Made by a program: the position numbers and the translations under genes. From contig CAMQGK010000299.1 of NCBI GenBank assembly GCA_947000775.1, forward strand, positions 4,043,501 through 4,107,500: a stretch of DNA of 64,000 bases, read 5' to 3'. The stretch is from Pterois miles (Eukaryota; Chordata; Actinopteri; Perciformes; Scorpaenidae). The notes below the pieces were generated by a model. The model did not search any database. It was given only the letters and a program-made list of their open reading frames with translations, and was not told the origin of the DNA. Shown here in pieces: positions 10,650 through 21,288 of the stretch (positions within the stretch are counted from its first letter, which is position 1; each line of letters opens with the position of its first letter).

Positions 10650-13600
10650 ACACAACCCTCAGTGAAACAAGCTAGGAGTTAAGATATTTCACAAGTCTGC
10701 TTTCAAGCAGTTAAAACAGGTAACTTTGACGTTTCCACTTAATTCAGCTGGGTAGCTTGGAGATAAAATAAAATAATAATATAAAAACTAGAGTGAATTA
10801 ACATGTGACATTTAACAGTAGGATATTTCTATGCCTCTGCAGGGCATTACTCTACACATTGCCATTAATGAGAGGACTCACTCGAGGTCCTGTAGCGAGT
10901 TGTTCTCACGGAGGGCATGGGCCATGTTCTTAGCTCCCTCCACCCCTATGGAGTTCTCCCTTAAACTAACACATAGAAAAACACATAAAAGGGAAAAGTG
11001 GGGTTGAGAGATAGATGAAAAAGACTGAAACCACTTCAACATTAGCTTTTAGATTAGCATTGCATAAAGACTGGGAACAGGGGCAAACAGCCAGCCTGGC
11101 TCTGCCCAATCGTAACAACATCCTCCCTATGGGCACCTCTAAAGCTCTAAAGCTCTGTAGCAAAGCTAATGTGCTGCTGGCTGGAGCCTGATAGGGAGCT
11201 GAAGTGAAACCAGACCTTCAGGTGCTGTTGTAGAGGTAAGAAAACCTCTCTGACGTCTATAATAATGCAAAAAAAGAAAAAAAGTATATTGTTTATTCAG
11301 TATTTTCTGGCAATAAACTAAAAAGTGGCCGATTTAGTCCAAGAAGTATTGAAGTAGTACACTTGTATACTACTAGTACACTGATATTAGTATACTTACC
11401 ACACAAAGTATACGTGGGAAATATAATTGAACTTTACTGAAGTTTACTTCATAAGTATATTGCTTTTTCGTAAGGGAAGGTCTAATAACTCCAGTCAAGA
11501 AATCATGAGACGACGCAAGCAGGTCAGAGGCGTCTTTAGCCAAAGTTGAATGCTCACTTCAAGGACACGAGGCCGCGGTTCAGCCGGAGTGCTTTGGTTA
11601 AGGCCGTCATCCCTCTGTTGCTGATCGAGTTACTCTGAAGTCTGCCAAAGGAGAGGCGACAGTTGTAAATTACTAGCGAGACAAACTGTGTCATTGCTGT
11701 GCAGTATGTGAGCCAAAGTAATACAACCCACAATGTGAACATGCATTAGCAGTAAACTTTTGAATAGAAGGTGATGAAAAACACTGCAATGTACTCCTAC
11801 TAACTGGAGCGACAGCAGGGTGTGATTGACTGTCAGAGACTCGGCCAGAGCGATTGTCCCTTTGTCCCCAAGCTGGTTGCTACAGAGACTGCAGGCAAAA
11901 ACAAAAATAGACAGGACACATTAAGTGAAATCATTAATCAGTATGTGACCCAATTACAGGCTATGTAATACAACAGTATTATTTTATTCTATTTTAATAT
12001 GAAGCCTTTTGTATGAACAAATTAAGCAGCAGATTAGTCTATTAGTGAGCTACTGTATACATAAACATAAATCCACCAAAATAAGAGAAAAAGAAGAATA
12101 GCCTGTGGTCTTTAATCCAATGGGATAAATAATAAATAAATAGAGTAATAATATATTGGTATGACATTATCAAATCAGTATAGTGAATGTCAGTTTAAGA
12201 TTACATCAGCTTTGTGAGAGTCCGGTTTGACTTCAGCGCCTCTGCAATCCTTTTGGCTCCTCCGGCTCCAATCGTATTCTTCCGCAGGCTGAATCATTAA
12301 ATGCATGAAAGAAAAATTTACTAATTAGTATATAAGCATGACTACACACATATCCAATCTACAGGGGACATGCAACAAACACAAGGGAAAAGCACTCACT
12401 TCAGAGACACCAGTTTGCGGTTGCAGTGCAGTACTTCTGCAAGGGCCTGAGCACCTTCCTCCTCAATTGCGTTATTCTGGAAGCTGAGTGGTAGAAATTG
12501 AGCGGTTACACCAACATCAAGGTGTCACGATGACATCTTGTATGAACTAAAATCTACAGCAATTATACTCACTTGATTGAGACCAGGACTTGGTTCATTT
12601 TCAGAGCCTCTGCCAGGAACTTTGCACCTTTAGAGCCGATGTTGTTGTTCCGGAGACTAGGTTATAAATAGGTGGCTTAATGAATATAATAACAGAACAA
12701 CAGAAGCACTATGTAGATATATGTATGCCTGTGTAGGCAAAGACTAAGAACTGCAGAATTCGGGGACTTGGAAATAAACAATAATTGTGAGCACACGAGA
12801 CAAGAATTATTATGTGAAGAGATGCTCGACATGGAAAAGATGTTTTGTTTATCTCTGTGGAAGATATCTGACATTCGGGTCCCACTTCCAACAAGGCTTG
12901 TGAACAGGGTCTGAAATGAACTTTTTTCACTACCTGCCACTGTGCTAGGTAAGTATTTTCTTTTGTCAGCTACATTTGAAATCTACACGCTAAGTGAAAA
13001 ACATTTTAAATCTGATGTTGTTCAATATATTTTACATAAAAAACATCTGCATTGTAAATTACAGTGTTTGAATTACACTGTAGCTTCTGGGAGAGCCCTA
13101 GTTTTGGGGTTGGGAGGGTACTATACACAGTACTGTACTCTACTTTGCTATTGCCATCTATAAAGGTTATCTGCATAAAAACACACAACTAAAATAATTA
13201 TGATTATCTAAATATTTGCCCTGATTAAAAAAAGATCTTGGCATTAGTAGTTTTAAGTCTGTATTATAAGCTGCCTACAGCTAGTGTTAGGAAGTGACAC
13301 AGGTCATAATTCCCTGTCTAATATGTATTATATATTGCCATGAAAACATCTCCTTCAAACAAAATTGTAATTTCATGAGTTACATTTGAACACATCATGA
13401 TAACATTTTACTTTACCTTCGCCCAATAGTCATTTTAACTGAGAAGAGCATGAACGCCTCATAATGTAACTCAATGGCACCTCTGTTAACGTTAGTAGTG
13501 CAGTTATTCAGCCAAGCAGGACTGTGCTGCCCACCGGCCTCTAACAGGTAGCGTTATTATTGCTCCTCCTTTTCATTTCAGCACATACGTGTTTTTCACA

Positions 13601-16600
13601 GTGTAGCATTATCAGGGGAAAAAATGGGTGCACCCCTCAGGTTTAGTAGTAGTAGCACCATGCTTTAGAACGCTTTTATTATTCTCTGCCATGGCTCAGG
13701 TCCCAACCAAACTGAAACATGATACAGTGTATGTATGCACCATAGTACAAGTGTAACTGTCGGAAAGCATTGAAGGGGAGTTGAAAGACACAAAGGCATG
13801 CGTGCCAAGGAATCAGACAACAAGGAACCGGTTCTCTATTCCTACCTAGCATTTCCCGGTCTGCCAAAGTGGTGGATGGCCAATAATTAACCCATATTTA
13901 GTGTGTGTTAATTTCAGACCCTGCTTGTGAGCCATTAGTAAAACGACGTTGGTTTCACATTGTACTACTATACTCAATTAGTGTGGAAAAAAGAGACTGC
14001 GACATTTAGTATCTGAATGTTGTCAGTGTTATTAATAGCACCTTTAATTCAGTTGTAATCAGTCAAAGGCAACAAACAAATCTCACTTGAGAGATGTTAG
14101 CGTCCGGTTCACCAAGAGGGCTCGACTCAGGGCTTTGGCACCTTTGTTGCTGATGGCGTTCTCTGCCAAACTGTGAATAAAAGAGGTCACAAACATATGG
14201 CTCAAAATATCATGATAATCACCTGCATCATCACCACCGCATTAATCCTACAACCACGAGATGATCACTGAGTGTGTCCCTTGTAATAAGGTAAGGCCGA
14301 CATTAATGTGTAATTGAAGTGTAACCATTCAGATTCAAGATGGCTCAGAACTATTAGCTCGCTGCAAAGTAAGTGTGATCGTACCTCATTTTCTGAATAT
14401 GGCAGTCTTTGGCACTCAAGAGGCTTCCCAACAACTCCATGACATCATCTTTAAAGTGATTATTCTCTAACCTGTGGAGTAGATAAGTTATGAGTTTCAT
14501 CCTTCAAGCTTCCTCCTGAGTTTGAGTTGACTAGTGGTTTGGGGAGCTGACCTGAGATAGCTGCAGTACAGCAGCTGTGGAAGCAAACATTTCACTGTTG
14601 TGTAGCTCAGAGAGCCTGTCAGGTTGGTCTGCTCGCTGCACTCTGGAGAGACGTGCAGCAGGTAGCCCAGTACAACACAGTGAGCCCGTGTTAGCTTCCC
14701 CGCCAGGCTACCGAGCTGCAAATCCTCCTCTACACTCCGCAGCAGCTCTGTGTGTTGCAGCTCCTGTAAACAATAAGCCAGGTTGACCGCACGCAGGGAC
14801 ACCACAGCACCCCCACTGACCAAGAGGCCTTGTAAAAGCCCCGCCGCCCACATCTTCTGGTTGCCGTCATCCTTTCCGAGGGCCAGGAGCCCAGCGAGAG
14901 GTTTCAGTGCCGTCGGGCACAGCAGGCCTGTCAGGAACCGCACAAACACATCCAAGTGGCCGTCTTCAGCTTGCTGCGAGTGCTGAAAGGCACTTCTAAA
15001 GTGGTTCTGGAAACCGATCTTAGGCCAAGACATGGTGCTCTCTGAGAATAAGTCAAAGATGGCCCGCTTAGAGGAGATGTGGTAGAAAGTAGCTGCAAGA
15101 AACTCCTGCAGAGTCAAATGAGTGAACCGGTATGTTGTGAGTAAAGCCGACTCCTCCCGAACAAGAACTCCAGCACCAAGACTGCACTGAGTTAACAGTA
15201 GATCTATCCCATAGGCCCTGAGGTCCTGCTCACTGAAGGTGTACTTGTGTTTGAGGAGCCCGTAAAACGCCAGTCGTCCAATGTTTCCCAGCAGTTTACG
15301 ATTACTCCCATGGAGCTGCTCCATTTTCACAGGCTCCCTGCCTCTGGGTTCACCCACTTCTGCTTTCATGGAACAAAAGTGAGCATACAGCTCAGTGCAA
15401 GTCCTCGGGAGGCTCTCTGGTGTTCCACTCTGCATAATGTACATCAGAGTATCAGCTACTATCCAGCAAACGCACGGTATGTAGCACATCACCATTAAGA
15501 TCTTGTGGGACTCCAAGTGCGCCCATATTTTATCGGCAAAATCCCTCTCAGAGAAGTGGTGGTTCACAAAGAGCTGGATGTCGTTAGGGCTGAATCCTGG
15601 TATTTCAGTCACCCTGTCAACCAATCCCCCAGGGATGAGTGAGGCCACTCCTGGCCTGGAGGTCACCCACACTGCTACGTCAGGGAGCAGGTTCCCACGG
15701 ATGATGTTGGTTATGAGGTCATCAATGGACACTTCTTTCTTTGGGTCGCTGCAAGGAGCTGCATCTGAGAAATTTAAAGTGCAGTGGAATTCATCTAAAC
15801 CATCAAGTATGAGCAGTGTGCGGCAGGAGCTGCTCAGAACCGTGCTGGGGTTCGTTATATGAGGAAAAGCCATTTTCACAAGTTTTTCAGCGGAGACTTT
15901 CTCCAGTGAGTTCAATTCGCAAAAAGTGAATGGCAAGACAAAGCTCACGTCTGTGCACATGGCCCCTTGGCTCCACTGTCTGACGAAATGTCGGACCCAG
16001 GTTGTTTTGCCGATGCCAGCCACCCCGACTGTGAGGGAGACCCGGGGTGGTAAACTGACCCGAGTCAGGGGCTCCAAGAGTTTGGTCAGCCCCAGCTGTC
16101 TGAGATGATTTCTTTTCCTCCCTCGAGTCGCCCCCACCTGCATCAAGTCATGTTCCTTTTGCTGGATGTCGGAGAGTCCGTCAACCAGGAGTAAGGTTCT
16201 CGAGGAGATGTTCAGTTTGGGGCAGCTGACTGAATCTCTGTCTCTGTACTGCTCGTATAGCCGTAACAGCAACTCTTTGTGCTTCTTCACCATGGACTCT
16301 GCAGAAATGGAAATTAGCTTGGGTTATTTACTGTAATATTTGATTACCTAATTGGTTTGAACAGGAAATAGCTTGTATTTATATAGCATTCTTATTCCAC
16401 GAGTGTTTCATTTATAAGGTGATTTCAGTGTTTTTCAACCCAGACCATGTTTCCCATATTTTTGTGTCTGACTAATGGGGGCAGTTTCTGAATTTGGTCC
16501 TATATTAAGGGAAATCGCTACTCACAAGCTGCAATAAAGTGCTATTGGGGCAAGCTGGCACTGTCATTTACATCCACTAAAAGTTTTTGTTTTTGCCATG

Positions 16601-19600
16601 AAAGGCTCTGATTGTTATTATAAGTGTGTGACACTTTGGAAAGAGTTTCAGTCAAGAAGTTTTGCTTTGAAATCTGGTGAGGTGACATGTCGCCAGGAGA
16701 CAACAGTGGAGTACAGAAAGCATAGCTTAGTTGTGTCTAAAAGATTTTCAATGTGATGGCTGTATATTTGTGATTTTGACGATGTTGATGACGTTTTTTA
16801 ATTTGATCGCCGCCCATATTTATTTGAGTTGGTGTATACAGATGTTGAGATTCACTGAGATTCCCAATGAGACTTGTCCTTGAGTCGGACTTGGACTCAA
16901 TAACAAACAGACCAGATCAAGTAAAACGTAAGAAAAATGTTTCCTTTCTCTGTAAGGTAACCCTGTCCACAAGGTTGTCAGACACTTATAATAAGAATCT
17001 GAGCCTGTAAGTGGCAGAGACAAGCACTTAAAGCTAATTTTGCAGCTACAGGCTACAGTGTGATCTCTCAATAGTGGACCAATTTCAGATATTGTTGTCC
17101 CTATCACGTAAACACATAAACATGGGAAAATAGGGTCAGGTTGAAAAATAACCACCAAACCACCATCCCGGGTATTGTTTAATCACAGAGAACAAATCCC
17201 ATCTCAAGTCCCTCACCGTGGTTGATAATGAGCTGGGCCACCTGAGAATTTGAGCTCTCTATGAAGCCCTGGAGAGCATCCGAGCCACTAGCGTCCTTGC
17301 CGGTAACTATAGTTGTGAGCATGTTAACCTGGTCCTGCAGCTGGCCCGCTTCCTTGACCTTGGTCTCCTCAACTGAGCTCAGCACATTCATTTTTCTCAA
17401 ATGGGTTAACACCCCCTCCAAGAAAGAGGTTGTGACGAAGCGTTGCAGCTGGTCTTGATGCTTTTGGATCCAGCCAAGATCTAAACCAACAACAGAGCAC
17501 AGATAAAACAATTAAGAAATGATTACTGAGACTATCAAGTTGTACAGAAGGAAAACATGGTGCCATACAAGAGGAGTATATTTTCCTCCTTTCATTTTGG
17601 TCTTTTTGTTCATTCATCCTTTGTCAATCACTAAACATGTATTCTGTTACAGCCTGAGAGTTCATGCTGCTTCACACTGCTTCACATATCCATGAATATT
17701 CAAAGGAGGTTTTCATATATTTAGTTTTTTTATTATTTGTACATTCCTTTTTCTTCTGAAGGGTAATCCAGTTGCACAATACCTGTAATTCAAAACAATA
17801 ATTCAAAATAATAATAATTGTTGTGCTTGTTGAAATTTCCTCATATTCTTTGAAATATCTCAACATCTACTTGATGGATTGACACAAAATTTGATGCACA
17901 TATTCATGATCCACAATGAATCCTGACTTTGGCGATCCCCTGGCTGTTCCTCTAACATCACCATGAAGTTCACATTAGTGGTTTGGAGTGAAATATCTCA
18001 ACAACTATTGGATGGATTGTCATGAAATTTGGTTGAGACAGTTAGCCCAGTGCAGCCTCACACAGTCTCTTGTTTACCTGTTAAATTGATTTCCAATGAC
18101 CATGCCTCAGCATTAAAATGACCAGTAGCATTAATTCATCATTCATCCTCAAAAATCATGTAGGTAACCTCATAGAGATAATCATTCCTAATGATTTCAC
18201 CCACAACTCAGAGAATATTGTTGATTATAATCAATAATAACAATACACAATGCTGCTCATAATCACTTCAAAAGAGCACTCAAAAGAGTTCAAAAGAACA
18301 CTCATCTACAGTATGTAAACATTAATAAACATACAAACTAATATCTAAAATATGTGCAGTAGATAGTAAATGCCACCCTCCATTTTTGTTTTGTTTTATA
18401 ATGTTGGTGTTTTGTGGATAATGATCTGATTTGTTAGCACTTTTGTTATCGCATATAATTAGTTGCATTTGCACTAGATCTCAGTTTTATGCAGGAGGGA
18501 GGCATGAAGTCTCTCAAGGCAGAACACTTAACATACTGTGCACAGCCAATTAAATAGGCTATATTCACCCAACCAATAAGAGCTCAAATTTTCCTCCAAA
18601 GACTTTCTCCCTCCAAAAGCCAGTTTAATCATCAGTATCAATGACAGCATCACCCAAAGGACCACACCACCATCACCACCACCACACCCAGCATTTTCAA
18701 ACTGTAATCATCTCAATTCATGTTTTTAAGATGTCTTCAATAATGCATCCAAAAACACCCAGGTAGCATTTAAACATATCAGAAATAAGATATATTAGAG
18801 AGAATAGAAAACATACTGGAAATGAATGATTCCCCAGACTGTTCATCTTACAATCCCACTGAAATCAAAAACTGATCCTTGAATTTAAAAGCTGCACAAA
18901 CCTGAAATATGAGTATCTGCTAGGAACATCTGTTTTGTCGAACATGACATTAATAACCCTAAAATCTCAAGACAAGTCTCTCCATCCTCTCTGAGTAAAA
19001 TACAAAAATACAACCCTTTTTGGTACCTGTTGACTGCGCCACCAGCTCACCCTGCAGGAAAACACTGCACAGCCAAGCACTGTTGTTGGGGAGCAGATCA
19101 AACTTGTAGTCTATCTTCATGCTATTAAAAGCTGCAGAGTTATTGAATATGCAGATGGCATCGTGAGCATTGCCCATAACCACAAACTCTGTCCAGTGCT
19201 TCCTGTTGTTGTCTCGCAAATGTCCAGGTTAGGGTTAGTTAGTGTTAAAGGAACCTTACACTAATTTTTGGCATTTTGTGGTGACTAATTCTTTAGAAAG
19301 CTGTTTCCAACACCTGTAAACTTCCTGAGCAGCAGCAGGGTTTCCCCCGGGAAACTGGTAAGCGGATGTAGTGGGTGCTATGTCATAGTTCGCGATTAAT
19401 AATGACTAATAAAAAAAGTCCATGTATACAGTACATTTCATTTCCTATCATCATGTAGGAGGATAATTTAGTGGGAGTGCACCACTGATGAAAACTTTGG
19501 GATCGTGACTCTAGTTTCCCTGAAAATAAGTTGAAGACTGCCACGTCGACGAGGCAAAAGTCCAGCGGGTACCCACAAGTCTCTCCTTTTCAGACATGCC

Positions 19601-21254
19601 CACTTTATTATAATCACATAAACTATTCTGCATGCAGTATAAATGTGTTTCACCTACTTTCATGTTCTATTATGATCTGTTTGCATATTTCTGCATACTT
19701 GGGTCCCTAAACAGTTTTGAATGACATAAATTGGGTATTACTGTAAAGCTGAGACTATTGTGGATCCAGTGAGCCCAACCGTATTCATGTGTGATGATAG
19801 AGCATTCAGTGGATGGATGGCTGAACAGAAGTGCTCACTGTCCAATCGCCAAAAAATGCAATTCCTGCAGAACCTGAGAATGTCAAAGGTTTTTGATACC
19901 AAATCACAGCATGACTTTTCCTCTTGTGTTCCTCAAGGTCTTGGTGTCTTAATGTGTATTTTGGAGGGTTTATTGATCATTTTTTTAATAAATTCTCGAG
20001 TGGTAAAAAACAGTTAAATTTAGCTCCAAATTTGTGTAACCAATGGTTTCAACCCAAAAATTGCTGCAACAATTTATTAGACATAAGTGAGCATGGGTCA
20101 TGGTCATATCATAATATTCTAAGCTCTTATACACTTTTACTATTTATTTTAATTAATTCATTATTAAATCATATTTATGATTTATGACAATAGAACAACT
20201 TGTCACACAGCATTCCCAGCGTTCAGATGATGTACACCACCTCCATGTGACATCTACTGTTAACCTGCTATCTCCCCCTAAAAAAGACAAAAACAGGTCT
20301 ATTGTGTGCCTTAAAGGGTTAATCGCAGAACATGCTGTCTTCCTACTACTCCTGCTGTTTATGTCTTTTACAGTATAATTTAACTGAGCAAGCTGGTCTT
20401 TTTATTTTCACCACAGTTTTCACCAACTGCTTTCAAATCCCCACCAGGCTCATTGTCACCAAACAATGCAACAAAATAATCCTCCTACTCTTACATGATG
20501 TAAAAAAAAAACGTCATCGTCTTCAGTAAGAAATCTATCTTGAAACCAGGGGTCTCTCTCTTATTGTGAAAGCAAAAATTGATCAAACTCTTGCTTGGTT
20601 GTAATAACTTTTGGAAGATTTTAATAACAAACTGCAACCATGAAGGATAGGTTTTCCTTCCACTAGATTTCATTAATCACAGCTCTATCGCTCTACAGAT
20701 AAGGCTCTAATCTCACCTCTGGTTTAGTGTTCATCATAAGAAGGGCAGAATGTGAATACGAATGAATATTATACAGGTGGCATGGATGATAACATTAAAA
20801 TAATGAATCAAAACAGAAGACTGATCTCCAGTATAATGGAACTGGCTCTGTTGTAATCTAAAGTATGGTCCTTTTTTATGTTTATTCCATTTAATGATGC
20901 TGTTATTATTACTGACATATTTTCATACTACCGATTGTCCTCGTCTCACTGTCAGGATCAAACATTGCTGTCTTTTATCATCCTCTCATCCGTCCTCTAG
21001 AGTTGGTTGCTGTAATGTTGTTATAGTTGTTTTTTTTTCTGTGTCTCTGTCTGTTCTGACCTGGAAAGCAGTGTCTGACATGAACCACCACAAAGTCAAC
21101 AGTGTATGAGAGACATGATGAAACTCTCACCTTCTGTTTCTGCTTGTGAGGAGACGGAGCAGGACGTGGACTGGAGATCCACGTAGCAGTCGTCCTGCCA
21201 CGTGATGCGCTTGCTTCGGTCCAGGATAGAATCGTAATGTGCCTTCCTCTCCAT
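6402..21254 (-). CDS. nlrc3: NLRC3, NOD-like receptor (18 coding exons, 1134 aa)
   Basis: Cytosolic NACHT-LRR receptor; in mammals NLRC3 dampens innate immune signalling and T-cell activation. CDS exons in order: 21254-21131, 17480-17217, 16298-14552, 14471-14385, then thirteen 84-nt LRR exons from 14170 down to 7138, and 6492-6402 with the TGA. Lengths sum to 3405 nt and all phases close. Layout: N-terminal segment 1-41, CARD-like helical region 42-129, NACHT with Walker A GVAGIGKTT (about 221-229) and Walker B LLILDGLDEF (about 291-300), winged-helix and NACHT-associated region to about 710, then LRRs to the end. The order and number of LRR units match human NLRC3 one to one, so this is the NLRC3 ortholog rather than a member of the expanded fish NLR-C family. 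An in-frame TGA lies upstream of the chosen ATG. The gene is intact, with no frameshift seen. Confidence 0.95.
6578..7025. mobile_element. dispersed repeat B, copy 1 (in NLRC3 intron)
   Basis: About 450 bases closely matching 57024-57558 in the same orientation (shared blocks cagcatattgtaattc, tttggccaatcaca, tcaacatggctgc, gcctagtttga, tactgtcaggat). It lacks an internal stretch of about 75 bases present in the other copy. Non-coding, with two CCAAT boxes. It fills most of the last NLRC3 intron. Confidence 0.75.
7138..7221 (-). CDS. nlrc3: NLRC3 LRR exon 13
   Basis: 84 nt, phase 2-2, begins LQENSLGMDGAIFIATAL, nearly identical to the human unit at the same rank. Confidence 0.95.
7741..7824 (-). 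CDS. nlrc3: NLRC3 LRR exon 12
   Basis: 84 nt, phase 2-2, begins LRGNAVGMEGAKALANAL. Confidence 0.95.
8343..8426 (-). CDS. nlrc3: NLRC3 LRR exon 11
   Basis: 84 nt, phase 2-2, begins LQGVSVSTSGAIAMAEAL. As in human, this unit departs from the usual LxxN at its fourth position. Confidence 0.95.
8504..9013. mobile_element. MITE family A, copy 1 (in NLRC3 intron)
   Basis: About 510 bases bounded by imperfect terminal inverted repeats: tttaaaggtatggtgtgtag on the left, ctgttcctttaaa (inverted) on the right. Related copies lie at 24131-24496 and 62413-62742. It makes up most of the intron between LRR exons 11 and 10. Open frames inside it are not genes. Confidence 0.75.
9062..9145 (-). CDS. nlrc3: NLRC3 LRR exon 10
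   Basis: 84 nt, phase 2-2, begins LQENAVGNEGVIFLAEAL. Confidence 0.95.
9381..9464 (-). CDS. nlrc3: NLRC3 LRR exon 9
   Basis: 84 nt, phase 2-2, begins LQWNFIKSSATKALALAL. LQWNFI is shared with human NLRC3 at the same rank. Confidence 0.95.
9525..10275. mobile_element. DNA-element remnant rich in 'agtatact'
   Basis: Many variants of agtatact and taagtata occur here, and the right terminus tactttttagtaaggg recurs at 11462-11477 (ttgctttttcgtaaggg) with shared flanking sequence. This marks a dispersed family with two copies in neighbouring NLRC3 introns. No transposase remains. Confidence 0.5.
10464..10547 (-). CDS. nlrc3: NLRC3 LRR exon 8
   Basis: 84 nt, phase 2-2, begins LTANLLHDEGVQAIAGAI. 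The unusual LTANLLHD motif is shared with human NLRC3 at the same rank. Its acceptor lies nine bases from a long TG repeat that takes the place of a normal polypyrimidine tract. Confidence 0.95.
10555..10646. repeat. (CA)n microsatellite at an NLRC3 splice acceptor
   Basis: About 45 CA units on the plus strand, read as (TG)n in the NLRC3 transcript. The tract ends only nine bases before LRR exon 8. Confidence 0.95.
10882..10965 (-). CDS. nlrc3: NLRC3 LRR exon 7
   Basis: 84 nt, phase 2-2, begins LRENSIGVEGAKNMAHAL, close to the human LRENSI unit at the same rank. Confidence 0.95.
11330..11480. mobile_element. short copy of the 'agtatact' element
   Basis: About 150 bases matching the right end of the 9525-10275 remnant (blocks gatattagtatacttacc, gaactttactgaagtttac, ctttttcgtaaggg). 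Confidence 0.5.
11558..11641 (-). CDS. nlrc3: NLRC3 LRR exon 6
   Basis: 84 nt, phase 2-2, begins LQSNSISNRGMTALTKAL. Confidence 0.95.
11805..11888 (-). CDS. nlrc3: NLRC3 LRR exon 5
   Basis: 84 nt, phase 2-2, begins LCSNQLGDKGTIALAESL. Confidence 0.95.
12205..12288 (-). CDS. nlrc3: NLRC3 LRR exon 4
   Basis: 84 nt, phase 2-2, begins LRKNTIGAGGAKRIAEAL. The donor is CTGAT|gtaat, weaker than its neighbours but at the position fixed by the 84-nt unit. Confidence 0.93.
12400..12483 (-). CDS. nlrc3: NLRC3 LRR exon 3
   Basis: 84 nt, phase 2-2, begins LQNNAIEEEGAQALAEVL. Separated from LRR exon 2 by an intron of only 89 bases. Confidence 0.95.
12573..12656 (-). CDS. nlrc3: NLRC3 LRR exon 2
   Basis: 84 nt, phase 2-2, begins LRNNNIGSKGAKFLAEAL. 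The preceding intron (12657-14086) is about 1.4 kb and holds no second gene. Confidence 0.95.
14087..14170 (-). CDS. nlrc3: NLRC3 LRR exon 1
   Basis: 84 nt, phase 2-2, one 28-residue ribonuclease-inhibitor-type LRR beginning LAENAISNKGAKALSRAL. Matches the first human NLRC3 LRR. Confidence 0.95.
14385..14471 (-). CDS. nlrc3: NLRC3 exon 5: LRR cap
   Basis: 87 nt, residues 712-741, reading LENNHFKDDVMELLGSLLSA. It is the 29-residue unit that precedes the regular LRRs in NLRC3. Splice sites are ccacag|G and GAG|gtacg. Confidence 0.9.
14552..16298 (-). CDS. nlrc3: NLRC3 exon 4: NACHT and NACHT-associated domains
   Basis: A large 1747-nt exon, as is usual for NLR NACHT exons, residues 130-712. 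It holds the P-loop GVAGIGKTTWVRHF, Walker B LILDGLDEF, the sensor-like motif VWVTSRPGV, and the segment FTHLTLQEFLAATFYH typical of the winged-helix/NAD2 region. It ends YCSYLR at donor ctcag|gtcagc. The segment TDPKKE...ITNIIRGNLLP style block is nearly identical in human NLRC3. Confidence 0.95.
17217..17480 (-). CDS. nlrc3: NLRC3 exon 3: CARD-like domain
   Basis: 264 nt, phase 1 in and 1 out. Residues 42-129 start DLGWIQKHQDQLQRF and contain a predicted helical bundle ending SNSQVAQLIINHGE. The length and the hydrophobic/helix pattern fit a death-fold (CARD-like) domain as expected at an NLRC N-terminus. CARD assignment is by pattern, not by a profile search. Confidence 0.85.
17850..18055. 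mobile_element. dispersed fish repeat fragment
   Basis: Contains two tandem-like versions of 'gaaatatctcaac...ctattggatggattg...gaaatttg' (17850 and 17990), a repeat I recognise as very common in percomorph genomes. It lies in the NLRC3 intron between exons 2 and 3. Confidence 0.5.
18056..21130. other. NLRC3 intron, no further gene seen
   Basis: AT-rich intron sequence. Reading frames here (for example 18959-19219 minus and 19760-20187 plus) have no compatible splice phase and no similarity I recognise. Confidence 0.5.
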
Positions 21255-21288
21255 CAGAAAGTTGGATGGTTTCTGCCCTCAGATGTCC
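21131..21288 (-). CDS. nlrc3: NLRC3 exon 2: start codon and N-terminus
   Basis: Coding from the ATG at 21254: 41 codons beginning MERKAHYDSILDRSK. It ends with one base of the next codon at donor GAAG|gtgagag. Bases 21255-21288 are 5' UTR and contain an in-frame TGA nine codons before the ATG. It joins in phase to the CARD-like exon at 17480. Confidence 0.8.

Noticed and set aside
10460..10675. Frame beginning with a long Cys-Val run before the NLRC3 LRR
   Set aside because: Only the part inside 10464-10547 is exon; the rest is the intronic TG repeat.
19027..19051. A 25-nt stretch with acceptor ttcctgcag and donor ACAG|gtacc in the NLRC3 intron
   Set aside because: Inserting it between exons 2 and 3 creates an in-frame TGA; exons 2 and 3 join perfectly without it.
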